Shown here: positions 13,177 through 17,664 of the stretch, one piece after another
Layout of the letters: the number at the start of each line of letters is the position of its first letter
Numbering within the stretch: the stretch's first letter is position 1
Assembly: GCA_946480655.1 (NCBI GenBank)
Contig: CAMLKN010000017.1
Coordinates: 1-17,664 of the forward strand
DNA: 17,664 nucleotides
Direction of reading: 5' to 3'
Origin: an uncultured Devosia sp.
GTDB taxonomy: Bacteria > Pseudomonadota > Alphaproteobacteria > Rhizobiales > Devosiaceae
Translations under genes and position numbers: made by a program
The notes under the pieces: model-generated
Database searches by the model: none
Seen by the model: the letters and a program-made list of their open reading frames with translations, nothing else
What the model was told of the DNA's origin: nothing

Positions 13177-14511
13177 ATGACCACCGACTGGTTCTGCCGC
13201 GACTGTCTGGCTCCAGGATCAGGCTCCACCCTGCCCGGTCGCTGCCCGTCCTGCGGTTCGCCGCGCCTGCGCGGTCACGACGAGTTGTTCGCCCTCTCCA
13301 TCGCCCATGTCGACTGCGACGCCTTCTACGCCTCGGTGGAAAAACGCGATGATCCGAGCCTGCGGGACAAGCCGCTGATTATCGGCGGCGGTCAGCGCGG
13401 TGTCGTCTCCACCTGTTGCTACATCGCACGACAATCGGGCGTCCGCTCGGCCATGCCCATGTTCAAGGCCCGCGAACTCTGCCCCGACGCCGTGATCATC
13501 CCGCCCAACATGGCCAAGTATGTCGAGGTCAGCCGACAGATCCGCCGCCATATGGACGCCCTCACGCCCCTGGTCGAACCGCTCTCGATCGACGAGGCCT
13601 TCCTCGACATGACCGGCACCGAGCGCGTCCACAAGGCGCCCCCGGCGCTGAGCCTCGCCCGCTTCGCCCGCACCATCGAGCAGGAAATCGGCGTCACAAT
13701 CTCGGTGGGGCTCTCCCACAACAAGTTCCTCGCCAAAGTTGCCTCCGACCTCGACAAGCCACGCGGTTTCGCGATCATCGGCAAGGCAGAAACGCTCGAC
13801 TTCCTCGCGCCAAAGCCGATCAGCCTCATCTATGGCGTCGGCAAGGTCTTTTCCGAGACCCTGAAGAAGGATGGCTACCACACCATCGGCCAGCTCCAGC
13901 AGGAAGACCCGACCCGGCTGATGCGGCTCTATGGCGAATCGGGCGCCCGTCTCGCTCGCCTTGCGCAGGGCCAGGACGCCCGCCAGGTGTCGATTGATGG
14001 AGCGATGAAGACCATCTCGTCCGAGACGACGTTCAACCAGGACATGGCCTCGCTCGACCAGCTCTCGACCGAACTCCTCAAATGTTCGGAACGCCTGTCC
14101 GAGCGCCTCAAGGCCAAGGGTCTGGTCGGCGACACGGTGACGCTGAAGCTCAAGACAGCCGGATTTAAGTTGCGCACCCGCGCCCGACACCTGATGATGC
14201 CCACGCAGCTTGCCAACGTGCTCTACGAATCCGGTATGAGCCTGTTGCAGCGCGAAATCGACGGTACGCCGTTCCGATTGATCGGCATTGGCGTTTCCGG
14301 TCTCGAAGCCGACGACGGCTCCGATCCGGGCGACCTCATCGAACCGCTCGTCGCCCGCAAGGCGGCTGCGGAACGGGCCATGGACAAGGTGCGCAGCCGT
14401 TTCGGCCGCAGCGCCGTGGTCCGCGGCAAGCTATACACAAGCCGGCCCGGCACAGATCCGGCTCCGGTATCCGAAGAAGAAGCAGACGACCTCGAAGGCA
14501 AATCCAGATGA
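13177..14511 (+). CDS. dinB: DNA polymerase IV with N-terminal zinc ribbon
   Basis: Y-family translesion polymerase. Of 444 residues, the first 30 hold a putative zinc ribbon (Cys7, Cys10, Cys23, Cys26) that E. coli DinB lacks. The polymerase core starts with HVDCDAFYASVE (metal-binding Asp46; F50-Y51 at the steric-gate position) and includes SIDEAFLDM with the other catalytic acids. SVGLSHNKFLAKVASDLDKP, a helix-hairpin-helix region (ISLIYGVGKVF) and a little-finger domain (about 280-390) follow. The C-terminus is acidic and shows no obvious QxxLF-type clamp-binding motif. It starts one base after DUF3572 and overlaps the next gene by four bases. I saw no convincing LexA box in the short upstream region. 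Confidence 0.95.
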   Translation: MTTDWFCRDCLAPGSGSTLPGRCPSCGSPRLRGHDELFALSIAHVDCDAFYASVEKRDDPSLRDKPLIIGGGQRGVVSTCCYIARQSGVRSAMPMFKARELCPDAVIIPPNMAKYVEVSRQIRRHMDALTPLVEPLSIDEAFLDMTGTERVHKAPPALSLARFARTIEQEIGVTISVGLSHNKFLAKVASDLDKPRGFAIIGKAETLDFLAPKPISLIYGVGKVFSETLKKDGYHTIGQLQQEDPTRLMRLYGESGARLARLAQGQDARQVSIDGAMKTISSETTFNQDMASLDQLSTELLKCSERLSERLKAKGLVGDTVTLKLKTAGFKLRTRARHLMMPTQLANVLYESGMSLLQREIDGTPFRLIGIGVSGLEADDGSDPGDLIEPLVARKAAAERAMDKVRSRFGRSAVVRGKLYTSRPGTDPAPVSEEEADDLEGKSR

Positions 14512-14966
14512 CCGACCCGATCGAAAAGCTCCGTGAATATGGCTATGAACTGCCCGCGCCCAAGCCGCCGGTGGCCAGCTATGTCTCAGTCGCCCGCACC
14601 GGCAACCTGCTCTATGTGTCCGGGCAGATTTCCAGCGACAGCAATGGCGTCGTGCAGGGTCTGCTTGGCGACACCATGAATGTGGTCCAGGGCGGCAATG
14701 CTGCCGAGCTCTGCGCCGTCAACATCCTTGCCCAGATCGTTCACATAGCCGGCGTGCCGCTCCATGAAATCAAACAGGTCGTCAAGCTGACCGTGCTGGT
14801 CGCCTCGACGCCCGAATTCACCGAGCAGCATCTGGTGGCCAATGGCGCCTCCAACCTTATCGTCGGCGTTCTGGGTGATAGGGGCAAGCACGCCCGCGCT
14901 GCCTTTGGCGTCGCCTCCCTCCCCCTCGGCGCCGCCGTCGAGATTGATGCGGTCGTCGAGGTCTAG
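14508..14966 (+). CDS. RidA (YjgF/YER057c/UK114) family protein
   Basis: Members hydrolyse reactive enamine/imine intermediates to ketones and ammonia. The 152-residue size and the ending ARAAFGVASLPLGAAVEIDAVVEV fit the longer RidA-like subgroup rather than canonical RidA of about 128 residues. The N-terminal GNLLYVSGQIS matches the family beta strand, and the conserved active-site arginine is probably Arg129 or a nearby one in KHARAAFG. The start overlaps the dinB stop by four bases (ATGA). A hairpin at 14974-14997 follows. The substrate is unknown. Confidence 0.9.
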   Translation: MTDPIEKLREYGYELPAPKPPVASYVSVARTGNLLYVSGQISSDSNGVVQGLLGDTMNVVQGGNAAELCAVNILAQIVHIAGVPLHEIKQVVKLTVLVASTPEFTEQHLVANGASNLIVGVLGDRGKHARAAFGVASLPLGAAVEIDAVVEV

Positions 14967-14973
14967 TGCCTGC

Positions 14974-14997
14974 CGGCCCCGGTTGAATCCGGGGCCG
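14974..14997 (+). terminator. Terminator-like hairpin after the RidA-family gene
   Basis: Perfect 9-bp arms, CGGCCCCGG and CCGGGGCCG, with loop TTGAAT, lie 8 bases after the stop. CTCCTTCCC follows rather than a clear T-run, so termination strength is uncertain. Confidence 0.55.
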
Positions 14998-15044
14998 CTC
15001 CTTCCCATATCGGCCAGGCCTACCACCAAGGGATTCTCGTCCCA

Positions 15045-16220
15045 GTGTCCGAACCCAGTTTCACGGCCACCATCCACCCCAGCACGGCCTCGATTCCCGC
15101 CGAGACCTGGAATGGTCTCGTCCCTTCCACCGATGACGTGCCGGACAATCCCTTTCTCGATCACGCCTTTTTCCTGGCGCTGGAAGAGTCCGGCTGCGCC
15201 AACGCCAAGACCGGGTGGCAGCCGCAGCATGTCCTGCTCACCGATCAGGCCGGCGTGCCGGTCGGCCTGCTGCCGCTCTTCCTCAAGTCTCACTCCATGG
15301 GCGAATATGTCTTCGACCATGGCTGGGCCAATGCCCTCGAACGCGCCGGCGGCCGCTACTATCCAAAACTCCAGGGCTCCGTCCCCTTTACCCCGGCGAC
15401 GGCGCCAAAGCTGCTCGTGCCCTCAGGCAGTCTCCAGGCGCAATCCGCCCTCCTCTCGACCGCCCAGCAGCTTGCGGGCCGGCTCGATGCCTCCTCGGTG
15501 CACCTGACCTTTGTCCCCGAGACCGAAGCCGATCTCGCCGGCTCGCTCGACTGGCTCCGCCGCGTCGATACGCAGTTTCACTGGCGGAACCAGGACTATT
15601 CCAGCTTCGAGGACTTCCTTGAAACTCTCTCCTCCCGCAAGCGCAAGACCATCCGTCGCGAGCGGCGTGACGCCCTGGCCGACGGCCTTTCGGTAAAATG
15701 GCTCTCGGGTTCCGACATCCAGGAGCACCACTGGGACGCCTTCTTCGCCTTCTATGAGGATACCGGCGCCCGCAAGTGGGGCCGCCCTTATCTCAACCGC
15801 ACCTTTTTCTCCCTGCTCGGCCAATACCTGGCCGACCGCATCGTGCTCATGCTGGCCTATGACGGCGACATACCCATTGCCGGCGCCATCAATTTTCGGG
15901 GCAAGGACCGCCTCTATGGCCGCAACTGGGGCGCCGTCCGCGACGTGCCCTTCCTTCATTTCGAGGTCTGCTACTACCAGGCCATCGACTATGCCATTGC
16001 CCACAAGCTGGCCGTGGTCGAGGCCGGCGCCCAGGGCGAGCACAAGCTGGCGCGCGGCTATGAACCGGTCCTCACCCATTCCGTGCACTGGATCGCCCAT
16101 CCCGGCCTCCGCCGCGCCGTCGCCGATTACCTCGAAGATGAACGCCCCGCCGTCGAGCAGCAGCAGGAATTGCTCGAAACCTTTACGCCTTTCCGCAAGG
16201 GCGAGCGGCAGGAGCGGTAG
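15045..16220 (+). CDS. FemAB/GNAT-like protein (DUF482, COG3146 type)
   Basis: The 391-residue protein resembles the FemAB-like DUF482 family, predicted N-acyltransferases with a GNAT-type fold; the reaction is not known. Recognisable stretches are NPFLDHAFFLALEESG, the QDYSSFEDFLETLSSRKRKTIRRERR block, YLNRTFFSLLGQYLADRIVLMLA and RNWGAVRDVPFLHFEVCYYQAID, followed by VEAGAQGEHKLARGYEP. The start is a GTG at 15045 with only a distant AAGGGA (15028-15033) upstream, so the initiation site is less certain. A terminator-like hairpin separates it from the RidA-family gene. Confidence 0.9.
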   Translation: MSEPSFTATIHPSTASIPAETWNGLVPSTDDVPDNPFLDHAFFLALEESGCANAKTGWQPQHVLLTDQAGVPVGLLPLFLKSHSMGEYVFDHGWANALERAGGRYYPKLQGSVPFTPATAPKLLVPSGSLQAQSALLSTAQQLAGRLDASSVHLTFVPETEADLAGSLDWLRRVDTQFHWRNQDYSSFEDFLETLSSRKRKTIRRERRDALADGLSVKWLSGSDIQEHHWDAFFAFYEDTGARKWGRPYLNRTFFSLLGQYLADRIVLMLAYDGDIPIAGAINFRGKDRLYGRNWGAVRDVPFLHFEVCYYQAIDYAIAHKLAVVEAGAQGEHKLARGYEPVLTHSVHWIAHPGLRRAVADYLEDERPAVEQQQELLETFTPFRKGERQER

Positions 16221-16229
16221 GTCTCTTCT

Positions 16230-16261
16230 CCTCCCCCTTCTCCAGGGGGAGGCCGGGTGGG
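16230..16261. repeat. Palindromic intergenic repeat, copy 1
   Basis: CCTCCCCC (16230-16237), a 7-base loop and GGGGGAGG (16245-16252) are followed by CCGGGTGGG. The 17-base string GGGGGAGGCCGGGTGGG recurs exactly at 16894-16910. It lies just after the DUF482 gene and may serve as its terminator on the plus strand. Confidence 0.65.
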
Positions 16262-16287
16262 CGCGCGCCCTGCTGCCCCCCTCAGAC

Positions 16288-16373
16288 CGTCACCCTCGGG
16301 CTTGACCCGAGGGCTTTATACTTGCAATGCCTAGATCTAGTGCAGACCCCTCGGGTCAAGCCCGAGGGTGACG
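16288..16373. repeat. Perfect 26-bp inverted pair of REP-like units
   Basis: The 26 bases at 16288-16313 are the exact reverse complement of 16348-16373. Each arm is itself a hairpin: CCCTCGGG, then CTTGA (or TCAAG), then CCCGAGGG. The 34-base spacer contains the palindrome CTAGATCTAG (16331-16340). The core matches unit 1 in the murB-dprA gap. Such elements are, as I recall, common intergenic repeats in Hyphomicrobiales. Confidence 0.85.
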
Positions 16374-16418
16374 ATCGGGGTGTTGAGGGCTTCTGCGAAT
16401 CTGCTTGAGAGGTAGTCC

Positions 16419-16835
16419 ATGACCTACGACCCCGCCAATATCTTCGCCAAGATCCTCAAGGGCGAACTGCCATGCCACAAGGTCTATGAGGACGATACGG
16501 CGCTGGTCATGATGGACATTTTCCCTCAGTCGAAGGGCCATACGCTGATCGTTCCCAAGGCCGCCTCGCGCAACCTCCTCGATGCCGATCCGGCCGCCCT
16601 CGCCGCCGTCATGCCGCTGGTGCAACGCGTCACACGCGCCGTGAAATCCGCAACCAATGCCGACGGCGTCCGCCTTGCCCAGTTCAACGAAGCCCCCGCC
16701 GGGCAGACGGTCTTCCACCTGCATTTCCATGTGATCCCGGTCTATGAAGGCGTGCCCCTGGGCGCCCATGGCGGCGGCAAGGCCGACGACGCCGACCTGG
16801 CGGCCCTCGCCAAAGCCATCGCGGCGCAGCTGTAG
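16419..16835 (+). CDS. HIT-family nucleotide hydrolase
   Basis: Histidine-triad proteins hydrolyse nucleoside phosphoramidates or adenylated nucleotides; the physiological substrate is unclear. The 138-residue product has the family's early IFAKILKGELP and VYEDD stretches, and GHTLIVPK. The signature FHLHFHVIP carries histidines 100, 102 and 104. Length and motifs fit the Hint/PKCI-type branch. GAGAGGTAG lies a few bases before the ATG. The upstream 198 bases contain only repeat elements, so its promoter is not evident. Confidence 0.95.
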   Translation: MTYDPANIFAKILKGELPCHKVYEDDTALVMMDIFPQSKGHTLIVPKAASRNLLDADPAALAAVMPLVQRVTRAVKSATNADGVRLAQFNEAPAGQTVFHLHFHVIPVYEGVPLGAHGGGKADDADLAALAKAIAAQL

Positions 16836-16880
16836 AAGGTCCGGTCATGGCCAAAATGCCGCCGCATCCGCGATCCGGTT

Positions 16881-16910
16881 CCTCCCCCTTGACGGGGGAG
16901 GCCGGGTGGG
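16881..16910. repeat. Palindromic intergenic repeat, copy 2
   Basis: CCTCCCCC (16881-16888), loop TTGAC and GGGGGAGG (16894-16901) are followed by CCGGGTGGG. Arms and the following bases are identical to copy 1 at 16230; only the loop differs. It occupies the gap between the HIT gene and the DUF1275 gene. Confidence 0.7.
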
Positions 16911-16938
16911 GGTGCCACCAGACGGGAGCCCTGTGCCC

Positions 16939-17589
16939 ATGACCCCTGCCCGCCATCTCATCCTCGGCATGGTCCTGACCGGCTCGGCCGGCCTCATCGA
17001 CGTCGTCGGCTTCATCGAACTGGGCGGCTATTTCACCTCCTTCATGAGCGGCAATACCACCCAGGGCGGCGCGGCACTCATCGATGCCGCCTGGCCGGTC
17101 CTGCTGCTGACCGCCTCCCTTGTCGGCCTCTTCTTCATCGGCAGTGTGCTGGGCGCCCTCGCAGCCTACTCGAACCCCCGCTGGGGGCCGGCAGCCGTCA
17201 GCCTGGCCGTGCTCTCCGGTGTGGCCCTGACCCTCGTTCTCGCCCTTTCAGGTTTCCCCGCCACCCAGGCCATGCTGGTCCTCGCCGCGAGCGCCGGCGC
17301 GCAGAATGCCATCCTGCCCATGCGCGGCGCCGTGCGCCTCGGCGCCACCTTCGTCACCGGCACGCTCTACATGGCAGGCCAGGACCTCGCTTTGGCCCTC
17401 AAGGGCTCGGCCCCGCCTCTGCGCTGGCTGCAACACCTGGCCATCTGGTTCGGCCTTTTCGGCGGCGCCGCCCTGGGAGCGCTGATCTACCGCTTCGCCG
17501 GCATCCTGACGCTATTCCTGCCCGCCGCCATCTACGCCGCCTTCGCCCTGGGCCATCTCGTGGCGGCCCGAAGTGAATCAGGCGCTTGA
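16939..17589 (+). CDS. DUF1275 (YoaK-like) membrane protein
   Basis: A 216-residue protein with about six hydrophobic segments. GLIDVVGFIELGGYFTSFMSGNTT at residues 16-39 and SAGAQNAILPMRGAVRLGATFVTGTL near residue 120 are hallmarks of DUF1275, a family of inner-membrane proteins of unknown transport or other function. The frame extends upstream into the repeat and the HIT gene. I favour ATG 16939; GTG 16933 is also possible, since GGGAG (16924-16928) lies 4 bases before the GTG and 10 before the ATG. A large hairpin follows immediately after the stop. Confidence 0.92.
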   Translation: MTPARHLILGMVLTGSAGLIDVVGFIELGGYFTSFMSGNTTQGGAALIDAAWPVLLLTASLVGLFFIGSVLGALAAYSNPRWGPAAVSLAVLSGVALTLVLALSGFPATQAMLVLAASAGAQNAILPMRGAVRLGATFVTGTLYMAGQDLALALKGSAPPLRWLQHLAIWFGLFGGAALGALIYRFAGILTLFLPAAIYAAFALGHLVAARSESGA

Positions 17590-17590
17590 G

Positions 17591-17633
17591 CGCTTTCAGC
17601 AAAAGTGGGCACCACTTTTGCGGTTCGAAAGCG
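17591..17633. repeat. Nested palindrome after DUF1275 (repeat or terminator)
   Basis: The inner arms GCAAAAGTGG and CCACTTTTGC (17599-17608, 17612-17621) enclose a 3-base loop. The outer arms CGCTTTC and GAAAGCG (17591-17597, 17627-17633) extend the stem. It begins one base after the stop. The sequence recalls palindromes often found between genes in Hyphomicrobiales, though I cannot verify copy number. It lacks a T-run but could still act as a 3' end. Confidence 0.6.
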
Positions 17634-17664
17634 TGACAAATCAAAGAAGTAGAGCTCTCGTTCT

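Overview
This is a GC-rich chromosomal window from an alphaproteobacterium, almost certainly of the order Hyphomicrobiales (Rhizobiales) and most like a Devosia-type organism. The order is supported by gene content and order: plsY, dprA, topA, rnr, a DUF983 gene, rpmG, pleD, divK, a DUF3572 gene and a dinB with an N-terminal zinc ribbon. The genus is only an inference. No phage, IS element, CRISPR array, tRNA or rRNA was found. The genes look like intact housekeeping genes with uniform codon use.

Left part (1-7040): topA, dprA and plsY all read leftwards. murB and an aldo/keto reductase read rightwards and sit between dprA and topA. plsY and rnr diverge from a short promoter region. My recollection is that related genomes carry plsY-dprA-topA-rnr in one direction. 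If so, a single inversion of the plsY-dprA-topA block plus insertion of the reductase-murB pair explains this layout. The MurB is of the E. coli-like (type I) form.

Middle part (7040-13180): rnr and a DUF983 membrane protein are adjacent. A small DUF3052-like gene faces them. rpmG (L33) follows, with a likely promoter, a leader hairpin and a strong bidirectional terminator. divK and pleD, the cell-cycle and c-di-GMP response regulators, read leftwards. Between the rpmG terminator and the pleD stop lie about 380 bases without a credible protein gene. They are packed with consecutive hairpins whose wobble pairs make sense only on the minus strand. I regard this as a probable unannotated structured RNA and the most interesting thing in the window.

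Right part (12897-17664): a rightward set comprising DUF3572, dinB (Pol IV), a RidA-like protein, a FemAB/GNAT-like protein (DUF482), a HIT-family hydrolase and a DUF1275 membrane protein. The first three are tightly packed (1-base gap, then 4-base overlap). The later intergenic gaps hold several palindromic repeat elements, including a perfect 26-bp inverted pair. A related pair lies between the convergent murB and dprA genes.
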